The notes beneath the pieces are model-generated. The model did not search any database. It saw only the letters and a program-made list of their open reading frames with translations, and was not told the origin of the DNA. From positions 166,928-230,927 of the forward strand of contig JAGTJM010000055.1 in assembly GCA_020747015.1 (NCBI GenBank): a DNA stretch of 64,000 nt. Reading direction: 5' to 3'. The first letter of the stretch is position 1. Each line of letters starts with the position of its first letter. Origin of the DNA: Pyrenochaeta sp. MPI-SDFR-AT-0127. Its lineage: Eukaryota > Ascomycota > Dothideomycetes > Pleosporales > Cucurbitariaceae. Shown here piece by piece: positions 45,330 through 58,905 of the stretch. Both the position numbers and the translations under genes were made by a program.

Positions 45330-46543
45330 TGTCGTTGCGTGTAATGAGTGGAGTTTATACGTCGCAAAGGCGATCGACTAACGAGACGAGCACTCAACCT
45401 GCGCAGAATCGGTCAGGTGTGTCGGAAACTGTAAAAGAAGACCGAGGAGAGTGTAGCTGGGCCGGGTGCATATGTTTTGAAGCACGAGGGGGAGATTGTA
45501 ATTATCAGGGGAAGTTGCGGTAGGCGAGTTTCACAGTGTTGCAACCATCAAGCCCGGCTGGTGGAGTCGCGCGGCTCCAGGGTCTGCTTGATCGCCAGTC
45601 GATCTAAAGAGACACTTGACCCTTTGCCGTCGCGATGTTGAAAGCTCGTTGCCTACAGGCAGTAGGCTCAGAATAGTGCACACACGATGAATAGTGTGGG
45701 GAAGCGAAATCTGGGAACCGCGGCACTCTAGAGAAGCCCGACAATACGCCACATCATGTGACCCGGGCTGAAGGCACAATTCGAGGGCAGACGAGTGGCA
45801 TTTTGTTCTTGGGCCGTCGCAGGAGGCGTCATTTGTGATGCTACTTTGTAGCTGAGGCTGCACTGCGCCTATCTCAGCTCGGCGCCCCTCTTGGGGCTGA
45901 TTCCAAGTAGCATGGCAAAGACAGTGAATTGAACAATACGCTAGCATCTGTGCATGAGCTGCAAAAGCACAAGGGCAGAAAAGCTCATCTGGACTTGTAC
46001 CAAATGGTCAGAAAAAGACACCAAAGTTGACCAACAGGAGTGGACGAGTTGTTTGTGGTGAGCTGTGATAGGCTTGGCACGCAGCAATCATCCCGACGTG
46101 TGGAGTCATGGTGAATCTATCGATAGCCAGGCTCAGCCCCACTTGAAATAACATTTTGAATTTGAGTAGCGTTATGACTCTGCAGCAACGATCACTCCGA
46201 GGCTTGAACACCTACGCCGTCAGCTGTGCAGCTCTTCTTTTTGCTTCCGAACTCGGACTTGCACCGCACGCACATGCAAAAACACCCCAGGAATCAGTCA
46301 TTCCAGAACGTGGCTCGCTACCAAAAAGACTCAATTGACGCGAGACGTACATAAACGCCTCACCGCTGTACTTTGAACACACTTGGCACCTGTACAGTTG
46401 AGCTCTCAGCCTGTAAGATTGACCGCAAATTGACAGTCGCTTAGGTATCCTGTACGTTGGGTGAACAAAGCATCCTTACCATGTTGCCGCCAGGGCGTAC
46501 GCTGATTTGAGCAGATATAAAGGACCCCCATCACACCACAGCC
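45330..46543. other. Divergent promoter region upstream of DAHP synthase
   Basis: 1.2 kb between divergent genes. It holds two ATGACTC-type sites, annotated separately, and a TATA-like ATATAAAG at about 46516. No supported gene. Confidence 0.5.
46103..46180 (+). promoter_or_regulatory. Pair of possible Gcn4/CpcA sites
   Basis: GAGTCAT at 46103-46109 and ATGACTC at 46174-46180 are opposite orientations of the same 7-mer, which contains the TGACTC core bound by the Gcn4/CPC1/CpcA bZIP activators of amino-acid biosynthesis. They lie 365-440 bases upstream of the DAHP synthase ATG. The family is a known target of this control. The assignment here rests only on motif and position. Confidence 0.35.
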
Positions 46544-47796
<1,253 letters not shown>

Positions 47797-47980
47797 GAGG
47801 ATGCCGTGTTTATGCATCTAATTTGTGACGGTCTGTCTGTGTGCTCTTGACTTTGGAAGCTTCAAAAAGCCTTGGAATGAATCATGGGTGGGAATGGCCA
47901 AGGGGTTGGTCTTGATCATCTGCAAATAATGCATTAAAAAACTATTGTTACAATGATATATTGTCCCGCGTGTAATCATA

Positions 47981-49014
47981 TTACTCTTCCTCGTCATAAT
48001 CCCTCGTCGAGTGTGAAGTCCGTCTATCTCCAGCTGTATTTGCTCGCATGCCCACTCTGCCCGCTCTCTCCCCAACATACAGATCTCCAGTACACTCAGT
48101 CTCGCATTTGGGACATTTCCTCGCCTCGCGAGTCCGGCCCCTATAGAATGCAGTTGCACAAGCGTCGTGCCATCGTACCCCACACTCTTTCTCATTACAA
48201 CGAATGCCATGGGTGACAATTTCTTTGCATCCCTCACAGTCTCTGATCCGTATTGTTTCAAGTCCGTCTTCAGCCTCGTCGGGCGACTCGTTGTAGGTTT
48301 CCTTGAGGTAGGCGCCGAGTTCCATTAATGCACGAGGAGCAAGAGAATAGTAACCTGACCGGGATTTGTAGAAGAAAGATTCGTTCAACAAGGTGTCGAG
48401 GACATCGTCAGCTTCTTGAATCGAGATGCCTGTGTCGGTGGCTTGGGAAGTCTGACCATCCTCTGCGTTGCTATTGAGTTGTGACTGCCGATTGCGCCTT
48501 GATGGCCTTGCGAGCTGTGATGCTTCCGTATGCTTTATAGCCATTATTTCGCGAGTGTGAGTGTTGCTGGTTTCGAACATGAAATCTAGCAGCCGTCGAA
48601 TGTACCCAATCTCGGCAGCGGTGAAGCGTGTCGCAAGCTGGGTGAGCGAGTCTGAGGTCTTGTTTACGAAAGCATAGGTAGATGCCTTTGTGTGTTGGTC
48701 GCGTATGGAGCGGATCTCGAAGTCATAGGGCTCAATCCTTGAGTTTATGGTTTGAACTGTGCTTAGGATGTGTGGTTGTGTTATGTCGCCAGCTGTCCAT
48801 GGTCTCTCAGGGTCTAGCCAGCTGTCAGCGTGCAATGCATGGGTGGAGAGGCGTATTTACTGTGGCAAGTCATTACATATGCGAGTATGGGCTTCAACTC
48901 CTCTACTGTCATAACCCCCCGCGTCTTGAATGCTTGCAGAAAGGCGCGGTGTATCCAGGTGTAGCCCTCGTCTGGCGATACTGGGCGGACTATTGGCGAT
49001 TGATCACGAGACAT
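47981..49014 (-). CDS. NSE1: SMC5-SMC6 complex E3 subunit Nse1
   Basis: Exons on the minus strand are 49014-48861 and 48813-47981 (47-nt intron), giving 328 residues. The N-terminal half has winged-helix features typical of Nse1 (GYTWIHRAFLQAFKTRGVMT and RIEPYDFEIRS, then NKTSDSLTQLATRFTAAEI). The C-terminal RING-like domain follows the cysteine/histidine order DCEGCKEIV, RCNEKECGVRWHDACA and KCPKCETECTG. Nse1 pairs with Nse3 and Nse4 in the SMC5/6 complex and promotes ubiquitination in DNA repair. The splice acceptor at 48814 was chosen because it keeps the frame (CHN|PERPW). Confidence 0.9.
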
Positions 49015-50927
49015 TTTGAGTGCGCCGAGTGTTCGTTTCAAGGGACGACGAAGCAGGAAGAGAGGGTCACGGCATGCATGGACGACCGCGGGGAATTCTG
49101 TGACGCGGTAGCACGTGAGCACGTGCAAGAACAGCTCTAAGCACGTGGGGACAAATTCATAGCAGCATGGTCAGGTCCTCCTGCCATCTCTACAGTGAGT
49201 AATCGCTGGGCTCTTGCAGTTCAAGTGAAGAGTGGCAAGGTTTGATGCTTGTTCTCAAGCACCCGACCCCACGTGCCACACACGCATGCCTCGTCCACAT
49301 AAGCCCACGGAGTGTTGGTTCTCGGTACGAGCCATTCTCTAACACAGCAACTAGCAGGCCGTGTCTCGTTGGTGGCTATACATCCCGGAGGTATGATGAA
49401 AATAACTTGCTTCTCGTAGGCTTGGACCCTAATGTCTGCTGTCACGCGGAGAATTGGGAAACTAGTTGATGACACCTACTTTCTCTCCAGCCATTCTGAA
49501 AGCTGTTACACGAGACGAACTTGGGGTGCTTTTCTTGACTAGCAGTTGAGAGGAGTGTCCATTGTCGCGAATGTAGTGAACCTTGTGGATTCTATATCAA
49601 CACAATACAATACAGACCTTTCCCAGGTCCTCAAGGGGACAGAGGGGGAATGAGTAGCCACGCTCCTATTGCCGGATAGACGGCTAAGCGGCCAATCGTC
49701 GTCGTTGGCGGCCAGCAATCCCGGTAGACGAGTTGCGGTCAGTCGCGGTGGGCTGGCAAACAAGCACTATCAGGCCCCGAGGAACATGCGACAACAGAAC
49801 ATGGACAGCGGAGGGCTTTGCCTTGCTAGACACGGAGCAACAGCGAGCCTTTCGACGGCGCCCGTGTTGCTGAATCGTACCGAAGAGACAAAGGCGAGGG
49901 CGGCGGAGGGGGGACGGCAGCTCAAATGGCGATCAAAAAAGGGTCCAGCCGGTGGGGCGTGGCTGATCCAGTTGGGCCATGTTATGACGCCTTTGTCGGA
50001 AATTCGCAACAGGTTTGCGTCTCGACGCAAATGCCGACACAGCGGGCCCCCTGGCTCCGTCAGTCTGTTCCACGCGACTCTTTGGGAAAGAAAGGCACCT
50101 GACAGTCAAAAGCAGCACTCGGCAGCTTGCTGGTATCGCGGATGTTTCAGAGCCGCCTGCTCGCCGAAGGCACCAGGCGAATCAAAGTCGCACTCACCAG
50201 GGCAGGCGGCGGCTGAACGATAGGCCGCACGGCTGACAGGTGCAGTGATTGTCAGGCCCAGACCCAGCATCGCTGCCCTGCCTTGGAATGGAAGCGTCAA
50301 CGTGCTTTTTCACATACCTGGCTCGATTCCTCTCCGTCCTACAAACTCCCGATCGCACACAATCACCACGATCCGCCCTCAACGTCTGCATCGTTTCCGC
50401 CCTCCCCTCTCTTCCGCTGGGCATTCCGCCCCTCCCCTCTCCCCCCGTTCGGCAGAGTTCAGCCCTACACCGTCCCTCCCTGGATCACGAGACGGCCCTA
50501 TTCCAGGCACCGCATTTGCTTTCATCTCCCCTTGCCTGTTTTGGGCGAGCGAAGAATAACCCGTGACGGCATACTCACGCTGTGCCCGCGGCGCAAAACA
50601 CAGCCTCGTGTCGCAGTGGCCACACTGTCCTTCAGTTGACTTGCTTCGCCTCGAACATTCTTCGGCCGACTCACTGAGGTGGTTGCTGAGTTGAGAGGGT
50701 CGTCGTGGCTGCGCATCGCCGCCGATGACATCATATCCCCTTTGAACTCAACAACAGTACCCCAGTACCTTCTACCTCACCACCCAAACCCTGTTGCTGT
50801 AACCAACGCCGCACGCCGCTCGACGCAGTGGATGCTCCCATATTTCATGTTCCTATTTCCTACAGCTCTACCTGTGCAACCACTAGGCCCACGCTTCACT
50901 AGCTGACGCGCGTGAGCACCCTCCACC
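49015..50927. other. Divergent promoter region between NSE1 and tyrosine phosphatase genes
   Basis: 1.9 kb without a supported gene. The right-hand 650 bases are pyrimidine-rich (CCTCCCCTCTCC), consistent with a long leader of the phosphatase gene. Overlapping short open frames occur only in this C-rich part. Confidence 0.5.
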
Positions 50928-53595
50928 ATGACGACTCCCGGCGTTAGCTCACGACCAAGAACCTCCTCGCATTCCACCTCTTCTCGGCCAAGAACCTCAA
51001 CGCCCATGACAAGGCCAAGTACAACACTTCACCCAACCGCCGCACTACCACCCCTCACGCCCCGCATGAATGGAGTCGCAAAGACCCCAAGCCATATCGT
51101 CTCTCAGAAGACCAAGGAGCCTGGCACCCCTTCACCGAACTACTTTGGTCTAGCTATCAACTCCAATGCCGACCACTTCTCCTCCAGCGCTGCGCAACAT
51201 ATTCGTGGCAACTGGAGCCCACCAACCTCGAACGTGCGATCAACAGCTGCGGCGTCCCCTCGTATAATACCTGTAGAGCAGAATCCTGAATTCGAGCAGT
51301 TTAGGAGACAGTCGGAGAACAATAGGACATTCTCACTGGGAGGCTTTGACTTTGCAACAGGGCAGGGAGCTCCCGCCAAAAGCCCTTTCTTTAGCAATGT
51401 AAAGACACCGTTGTCGCCACAGTCAATGCCACCACCCGTCTACTCTGGTCGCGTCCAGCACGAGACAAAAGACGAGGATGATGAATTCAAGCCGCGCTCA
51501 CCGAAGCCACGCTCGCCGAAGCGTATGCTCTCCACGGAATCTCCCCTGTTCCCAGACCGACCACGCCGCAATTCGCCTGCAAGTTTCGAAGGATTTGGGC
51601 GGACGGATGCTATAGCTCAATTTGCCGAAGATCGAATCCCACGACCATCACTTCCCTCTCAGCAGCCTCATCCTATTTCAGTAGCACCTCATCGCGCAGA
51701 AACACTACCTGCAAACTTTGACGATGACAACAATGCAAACGGGCCAGTAGTAGCTACAGCCCAACACATCGTAAATATACTGGAGTCTTCTGTAGAGGAA
51801 GTTCTTCTCCTTGACCTGCGCGTTTCCACACAGTATGCCAAGGCTTGTATAGCAGGCGCATTAAGTCTTTGCATACCTACAACATTACTCAAAAGAGCCT
51901 CTTTCAACGTACAAAAACTGGCGGAAACATTCAAAGATGACGAACAACGGGAGAGGTTTGAACGATGGAGAAGCAGCAAATACATAATAGTATATGATGC
52001 TAGCTCCTCGCAGCTCAAGGATGCCACAACTTGTATTAACACGCTAAAGAAATTCACAAGTGAAGGCTGGTCGGGTGGCACGTTCATCATTCGTGGAGGC
52101 TTTGAAGAATTCTCGCAAAGATTTCCAGCATGGATAACACACCAGAGCTCTCATAGCCCTACGACAGCTGCCACAGCCCGTCTTCAGATCGATGCAGATC
52201 TTCCTTCGGTTGCTCCTGTCATTGGCGGCTGCCCTATGCCGGCTGCCCAAAGCGCTGCGAATCCCTTTTTTGGAAATATTCGACAGAACATGGATCTGAT
52301 CGGCGGTGTCGGGCAGATGCCTGTAAAGCAACCAGCAGGTATGACTAGGTCAGCTGAAGAGGAGCTCCCGCAATGGCTTCAGAAAGCTGCAGAAGAGAAA
52401 GACTATGGCAAGAGTGTCTCAGAGAAGTTTTTACACATTGAGAAGCGAGAACAGAAGCGCATGCAAGAAGCTCTCTCTGGCAAAGTGGTCTATGGCACCC
52501 CTACCGGATTAGGTTCTGCGAAACAGGTCCAGATTGCTGGTATTGAGAAAGGGTCAAAGAATCGCTACAACAACATCTGGCCATACGAGCATTCGCGCGT
52601 CAAGATTCAAGGGCTTACTGATGGAAGCTGTGATTACGTCAACGCCAATCATGTCCAAGCCGCATACTCCAACAAGCGTTACATTGCCACGCAGGGGCCG
52701 ATTCCGGCGACTTTTAAGGTAAGCTGATCATCCAGTGCTTCATCCAATAGTGATTGACGTTACATAGGATTTCTGGAATGTTGTGTGGCAGCAAGACGTT
52801 CGAGTCATTGTTATGCTTACCGCTGAGCAAGAGGGCGGGCAAGTCAAAGCTCATAACTACTGGTCAGACAAGCAATTCGGCCCATTCCATTTGAATAACC
52901 TTAGCGAACGGAAGGCATCTCTTGAGCCATCAAAGATTCACAAACATCGAGAGCAGACAAGGCCACCGATGGGCCAACGAAGATCGACAAATCCACCTAG
53001 ACTAGCCAATTTCACCAAGGAAACTACGACCAGCTCACCCAGTCAAGAACAACCTTACGTTATTGTCCGCAAATTCACTCTATCCAACGACGATGAACCA
53101 TTTGCACGAATGCGCGAAATCACACAGCTACAGTACTCCAATTGGCCTGACTTTGGCGCTCCGGCGCATCCTACGCACCTCCTCGGTCTTATTGAGCAGT
53201 GTGATGCGGTTGTTCGCTCTGTGAACGGTGGTTCAACATCGCAGCCTGAAGTGGCCAATAGCCGTCCGGTCCTTGTGCACTGCTCTGCAGGATGCGGCCG
53301 TACAGGCACATTCTGCACCGTAGACTCTGTCCTTGACATGCTGAAGCGACAGCGGTCAGCTCGGCATGCAAGACAGAGCACACCAATGGAAGTTGACTTT
53401 GCGGACAACGCGAAGCTGAAGAACGAGCGGGAAGAGGGCAACTGGGTCACTGACGAAAACGTCGACCTCATTGCTAAGACTGTCGAGGACTTTAGGTTGC
53501 AACGTTTAAGTATGGTACAAAGCCTGAGGCAGTTTGTACTGTGCTACGAAAGTGTGATGGAGTGGCTTGTCGAGCAGCATCCCAAGTCTGCGTAG
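50928..53595 (+). CDS. Protein-tyrosine phosphatase with rhodanese-like domain (MAPK phosphatase type)
   Basis: Exons 50928-52718 and 52768-53595 (49-nt intron) encode 872 residues. Residues 1 to about 265 are Ser/Pro/Thr-rich and disordered. A rhodanese/Cdc25-like domain follows at about 270-405 (VATAQHIVNILESSVEEVLLLDLRVS is its start, GGTFIIRGGFEEF near its end). The classical PTP domain starts near SKNRYNNIWPYEHSRVKI and has DYVNANHV, TQGPIPATFKDFW, YSNWPDFGAP and the P-loop VLVHCSAGCGRTGTF with Cys769 and Arg775, so it should be active. Yeast Ptp2/Ptp3 and fission yeast Pyp1/Pyp2 share this layout and dephosphorylate stress MAP kinases. The rhodanese part then serves as kinase docking. 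Confidence 0.93.
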
Positions 53596-54323
53596 GACGA
53601 TTTCAAGGTTATGGACCTTACCCACGCTGCTGAACCGACAATGGCGATACGACACAAGGGCGATACAGTTTATGAGAATAATGACATGACAAGAGTACGG
53701 GAGTGGATGCTGTAGCATCATCATCATCACTAAGGCGGCTCATTGGGAGGCGTTCTGCATTGCTTCTTTAAGAGTATACATAGTATGCATCAGGATATGG
53801 TTTGGCGACATCAAAGTCAGGGGTTGAACAGCATAAGATGCGCGCTGCGGTCTGCTTAGCAATCTGAACCTCGTATATTCAACTCTTGATTGTGCTCACA
53901 TCGTGCTCAGTTGTCACGTCATAGCTCCCCTCATAGACAATTTCAACAAAGGTCATTTCAGACGACCTAGTCAACAACTTCCTTTCACCCAAGCCAGTCA
54001 TGTAAGCACCGTTGTGATCAGATAAACGTGGAGTGCGCGTAATCATGTGTATATATTTCCTTACTTCTGTACACCGGTCGTCTCTATAAGTTAAAATCAA
54101 CAAAATGTATATCTGTGATCATGGTATATCGATGTCAACATGCAATAGTTTGATATCCTGAGATTCTACAACGCTTTTCACTTGACCTGTAAACTCAGGC
54201 CAATTATGCGTTCGCGTTTTAAAATCGTCGAAAATTGTGCTTCTCCAAAGCGCGATTCAACAGATCTTAAGATAAAATGAGTGATCACATCATACAAATC
54301 AATCCATAGCAGAATGACTATTG
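53596..54323. other. Convergent intergenic region
   Basis: 3' space between the phosphatase and ATG15. No gene recognised. Confidence 0.5.
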
Positions 54324-56180
54324 CTACATCTCCATCATTTCCGTAACGGGCAGCTGGGAAGTTGTTTTCCCATGCTTCTTCGACTTGTCATAGCAGATGA
54401 GACCAAACCAGCCTTCAGAGGTGCACGATGTAGTGGACATGGTCGGCGTTGGCGTGGGTGTCGACTTGTGGGGTTTTGTTCTCACAGGAGGATCGTCCCC
54501 ATCGAGACATCCGCCAAACCAGCCCAGATACTTACATGAGGAAGTCGCGGTAGGCGCAGTCGTTGTCGTCGTTGCAGTCGGCGCTGGAACTGGAGAAGTC
54601 GTTTGAGATGTTTTGATTATCGACGTCTCTGTGTCATCTTTGCAGCCAAACCAGCCCGGAGTCTTGCATGTTGAGGTTGAAGACGTTGAAGTTGTCGTAG
54701 TCTTGGTACGACTTCGGGTGGTAGATTCGTCCAGACAACCCCACCATCCTGGAGTCTTGCATGTTTCTGTCCGTGTGCGGGTAGACTTTGAATGTGATGT
54801 TGATGTAGGTTTGGAGGCCGAGGTTGTTGTTGTCTCTGTGCCGTTGCTTTCAAAGTATTCCCATGTGTAGCAATCCGTGCAGTCGATGTAGGGTGCACAC
54901 TTGGCAGGCTTATCGTATTTCTCTATGACATCGCGTATGACTTCGACAATCTTGTGTGTGCCAATACCCATGCGCCAGCCAAAATCTTTTACGGTGTCAT
55001 AGACACACTTTTGGCCTGTGTGACATACACTCTGCATAGCATAACCGCCGAAGGTGCAGACGCTTGTGGCTTGGTTACATGTGCCCATGTACACTGGGTC
55101 TGCTGTGTGACCAAAGTGAAAGCCACCAGTGAATGCACGCTTCTGAAGCGAGCCAATCTGGTGTCCTGGCGGGACTGGAAGACCAAGACGTGATGCTGGC
55201 ATGGCTTCGGGAACGGCCTCGAAGGTGAGGGCTGGGTGGCCAAATGTCAGAGATAGGAACGAGGACACGGAGCCTCCGAGAGAGTGGCCCGCCATCCAGA
55301 TCTCAGCATCCGGATATAGTGCAGTCACGTTATGGTAGAGATCTTGAGCTGCGTAGTAGTACCTGTTCTTCTCGCGAAGGGCGGTGACAAGGCAGGTCGA
55401 GTTGCATGTGAAGGCCGACGTCTGGCAGTCACACACTTGCCGCCAAAGGTACTGCCCACCCTGTCCGCAGCAGCAACTGAAGAACAAGTTGTCGTTGATC
55501 TTGTCGTTTGTAGTCGTCTCTGAGCCATCGAACATGGCGGGAGATGTGCCCTTGAGGCCAATGACAACGGTCGAGTTTTCCGTGTCGGCGAAGATGTGCC
55601 CTCTCAAGCCGTCCGACTCCCAGCCAAAGTCTTCCGTGTAATTATAGCCTCCGCCCACATCTTCCCAGTCGCCTGTATTGGGCTCCAAGATGTATGCATT
55701 CGACGCCATACGCGCGAAGCTCAGCACTGTCTCCTTGTCGGTCACGTTGGGGCCTGCTATCTCATCGATGGTCCAGTCCTCGGCAGCCAGCTGCACCGCC
55801 CTCCCTGTTGTTCTTCCCCAGTCTAGGATGCCGTTGATTGTGTCCTTACTTCTGTCTGCCAGTCTTTGGATGCTCATGGCCTCGGATCTGACGCGCAACC
55901 GGGGCACGGGTCTGCGATGGGTCGGCTCGTGGTCATCGGCCATCCACACTGCTGCCGTTTCGGGAACGTCAAGCCGTCGGTGAAGCTGTGGGTACTTGTA
56001 CGTGCCATGGTGGAAGATGTGTCGCAGCGACAGGTCTCTCTCGGTGTTGTGTGGACTGGGCGATGCCGGCGGCGGTGGGAGGATGGGCAGCTCCGTCGCA
56101 GTGCTCACGGCGAGGAAGGAGAGCAGGAGCGAGGCCGTTACGCGCGAGGCCGAGGTGCAGGGACTTCGGCGTCGCATCAT
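54324..56180 (-). CDS. ATG15: Autophagic lipase Atg15
   Basis: An intronless gene of 618 residues. The start at 56180 gives MMRRRSPCTSASRVTASLLL, a short basic head and a hydrophobic segment that acts as the type II signal anchor of Atg15. A further in-frame ATG at 56267 is less likely. The lipase domain has SFARMASNAYILEPN, VIGLKGTSPAMFDG and the nucleophile elbow MAGHSLGGSVSSF with Ser300, then GFHFGHTADPVYMGTCN. Multiple cysteine pairs suit a lumenal enzyme. Atg15 reaches the vacuole through the multivesicular body route and breaks down autophagic body membranes. After about residue 470 the protein has a Ser/Thr-rich tail carrying four short Cys/Trp modules. Confidence 0.95.
   Translation of the reverse strand: MMRRRSPCTSASRVTASLLLSFLAVSTATELPILPPPPASPSPHNTERDLSLRHIFHHGTYKYPQLHRRLDVPETAAVWMADDHEPTHRRPVPRLRVRSEAMSIQRLADRSKDTINGILDWGRTTGRAVQLAAEDWTIDEIAGPNVTDKETVLSFARMASNAYILEPNTGDWEDVGGGYNYTEDFGWESDGLRGHIFADTENSTVVIGLKGTSPAMFDGSETTTNDKINDNLFFSCCCGQGGQYLWRQVCDCQTSAFTCNSTCLVTALREKNRYYYAAQDLYHNVTALYPDAEIWMAGHSLGGSVSSFLSLTFGHPALTFEAVPEAMPASRLGLPVPPGHQIGSLQKRAFTGGFHFGHTADPVYMGTCNQATSVCTFGGYAMQSVCHTGQKCVYDTVKDFGWRMGIGTHKIVEVIRDVIEKYDKPAKCAPYIDCTDCYTWEYFESNGTETTTTSASKPTSTSHSKSTRTRTETCKTPGWWGCLDESTTRSRTKTTTTSTSSTSTCKTPGWFGCKDDTETSIIKTSQTTSPVPAPTATTTTTAPTATSSCKYLGWFGGCLDGDDPPVRTKPHKSTPTPTPTMSTTSCTSEGWFGLICYDKSKKHGKTTSQLPVTEMMEM
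54387..54761 (-). repeat. Four Cys-Trp modules in the Atg15 tail
   Basis: Modules read TCKTPGWWGCLD, TCKTPGWFGCKD, SCKYLGWFGGCLDGDD and SCTSEGWFGLICYD, spaced by 25-40 residues of Thr/Ser/Pro. Each keeps Cys, Gly-Trp-(Trp/Phe)-Gly and a second Cys, so each probably forms one disulphide loop. Confidence 0.85.
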
Positions 56181-56638
56181 GGAGGATTCTACCAAAAGGA
56201 AGTACAGCGACAGAGCGCAGTGATCACTCTGGGTGAATGGTTCATGGGTAGTCCTCCATGACGCCATGCTGCCCTTCACCCCGGCTGCACGTGTCGCGGG
56301 GTGGCTCCCGGGGCTGCAATTGGAGCCGCCAGCTGCGGGCGGGTGAGCTTGCAGATAGCGGGAGAGCGAGACATGTGCACCGCAACGAAACGAGACAGTC
56401 TCCGCGGTTGATGTCTCGCGCGGGCGAAACAATTCACGGCCGCAGAACTTGCCCTTGAACCAGGCGTCTTGGACAGCACCAAGACGGCTTCGCTGCGCTG
56501 CAAGTCACCTCGAGCTCGCTCCAGCTCCGCCGCAGCCCGCATGACGTTTGAAGGCACGAGCTCGCCCTTCGGTTTCAGCAACATCTCCAGCTCGATGCAG
56601 GTTCTCGCTTGCATGACCTTGTGCCCTCGATAGCAATC
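56181..56638. other. Divergent promoter region between ATG15 and VPS9-domain genes
   Basis: GC-rich 458-bp segment. No gene is supported. Confidence 0.5.
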
Positions 56639-58905
56639 ATGTCTGGAAGACCCAAGAACCTGCACCCCTCGCGATCCTTCACTCGCCTTGAATCCTCGCC
56701 CAAGAGCCCACTCTCGCGAAGTCGAGCGAGCACCCTGCAAGGCCCCCCCGTGCCAGATATGCTGGATCCTCTAAAGGCCAACATGGTTCCCGAAGAGGAT
56801 GAGAATGGAGAAGGCGACATCTTCACCAAAAAGGAGGAAGATGGGGAGGCGACTGGGCAGGACGCGAGAGTACCAGACCCATTCGAAGAGTTACCCATTG
56901 AGATCCGCAGCTTGACGGAGAGGTGTGCTCGGCCCATATCTGGCTCAGACGAAATGCAGTCGCTAACAGGACAAACAGATTCCTCGACTCACTCACAGCC
57001 AAGGTTCACCCAACTCCTCTGTCTGCTGATGCTCTTGCCGACCTCTTCCAAGACTTCTACATTCGCGCATCCGCAAAGATCAATACTCATATCGCCACGC
57101 TATCCGCTCGGCTGACAAGCGACTCGTTTGTGGCACAATCAAAAAAGACCTCTGCTCCATCAAGTAAACCTAGCTCAATAAGAAAGGGAAGTGATCCTTC
57201 TGGAGAACAGCAGATGCTTAGTGCTTCAGAGATGGCAGACCGCAAGAAAGCACGAAAGTCACTGGAAGCGAAGCGGTTCGCCCTCGAGGAGGCTGTTGAG
57301 CGAGCCGTGTGTGAGAAGGTGTACGAAAGGATTTGGCGCCATCGGAGCACCGATGATGAAGAGAGAGATCACAAGCTCAGGTCACGAACAGCGTCGCTCT
57401 CACTTGTTGGCATTGGCTTGAAGGAACTGTTAATGACTGGCGACGAATTGACTGAAGAGGAGCGCCGAAAGACGAAGGAAAAGGAACCTGAGATTCGAGA
57501 ATGGTTGTCGGCTGCCCGGCAAGATGTTCTGAAAATGAATGAAGAGAGATATCCGCTTGGAAAAGTTCAACACTTGACCGCTGCCCATAAGTCAATCGTT
57601 GAAGCATTATCAAAAATCTTCCCCTCCACTTCGTCGGCGGACGAGATTTTGCCAACACTCATCTATGCGCTCATGACTCTGCCTCCTGTTCACTTGAATG
57701 TTATCAGCGACTTGAAATTCATTCAGAGGTTTCGGGGCTCGAGTCGCATGGACGGCGAGACTGCCTATTGTCTTGTCAATCTAGAAGCAGCCATTTCGTT
57801 CTTGGAAACGGTCGATCTTTCGTCACTACGAGCTGAAGAGGCAGCCTTTGGAAGTTCTGAATCACGACCATCAACTCCTAAATCAGAAATCACACCTATG
57901 TCATTAGGGCTCTCTCAAGCACCAGACCTGATCCAGACTCCGGCAACGCCAACAACGAAGGGCACGGCCGCAGAACCATCAAGCCCAACCACCACTAAGG
58001 CCCAGCGCCGGCTGAGCAACCTAATTCAAACCCAAACCAACAAATTTGAGGCGGCTTCAGATGCGGTTCGTGAATCCATCATCGACTCAGCTGATCAGGC
58101 CCTTGGCAGGATCAATAACACACTAGATACTAGCTTCAAGTTCTTTTTCGGTGGCCTTCGAGAAGGGAATCCAAACAGTCTTGTCCAGGCTCAACCCGAG
58201 CTACCAAAAACATTGGAAGATGCGAGAAAGCTTGTTAGCTCACCAACTCGTGCAGGCGGTGATGACGACAATCTTAGTGTGAGCGCTGCGAGTTCGATCC
58301 ACGGTGATGATCACAACGACCCGACGGCCAACAAAGGACTAGAAGCAAAGATGACAGATCTTTTCGCTGGTAGGAGGCAGATTCGGGACCGGAGCGTCGA
58401 TTCTGCCAGATCTGGAGGCAGCAACAGCGGGCGACGCGTTGCTTTTACATCGACACCGAGTGTCGAAGACAAAACCTCATCGCCCGCAGCCAGCAAAGCT
58501 GATCCGCCCGCGCAGAACAATCCTTCAGCTGTTGACTCCCTTCGCAACATGGGCAACAGTTTTAACCCGCTAAACCGGTTTGCAAGTATCAACGTTCTTC
58601 CGCGTTTTGGTCGCGCGATAAGCAGTAGCAGCACTCCTGTTCTCCCTTCTCCCACTTCCGAGCAACCCAAGACATCTCCTTCCCCAGAGCCTCTCAGCCG
58701 CACAACGACAGGCGAAGTGCTGCAGACGGATGAAAAGGGTACAAAAGCAATAGCTGCATTAGAGCAGTTGAAGAAAACCACGCCACCTGTAAAGCGTTTT
58801 GTGGAAGCCAAGGACGCGCAAGATTTAAAGCTCAAGGAGGTTGATGAGCTGTTGAAGGAGTATCAGCGGTTGGCGAGTGCCCTGAGGGGAGCAATCAATT
58901 ATTAA
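56639..58905 (+). CDS. VPS9-domain Rab5-type guanine nucleotide exchange factor
   Basis: Exons 56639-56922 and 56979-58905 (56-nt intron) encode 736 residues. The N-terminal 80 residues are Ser/Pro-rich. A helical region (FLDSLTAKVHPTPLSADALA, then KRFALEEAVERAVCEKVYERIW) precedes the VPS9 domain at about 285-380. The domain core reads KSIVEALSKIFPSTSSADEI, LPTLIYALMTLPPVHLNVIS and GETAYCLVNLEAAISFLET. VPS9 domains activate Rab5/Vps21 GTPases in endosome fusion. The C-terminal half is Ser/Thr-rich with a short amphipathic end (LKEVDELLKEYQRLASALRG). There is no CUE domain as in Vps9 itself, so it is a different family member. Confidence 0.9.

Noticed and set aside
56181..56432. N-terminal extension of Atg15 upstream of 56180
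   Set aside because: The added sequence is GC-rich and not Atg15-like. The Met pair at 56180/56177 precedes the signal-anchor directly.
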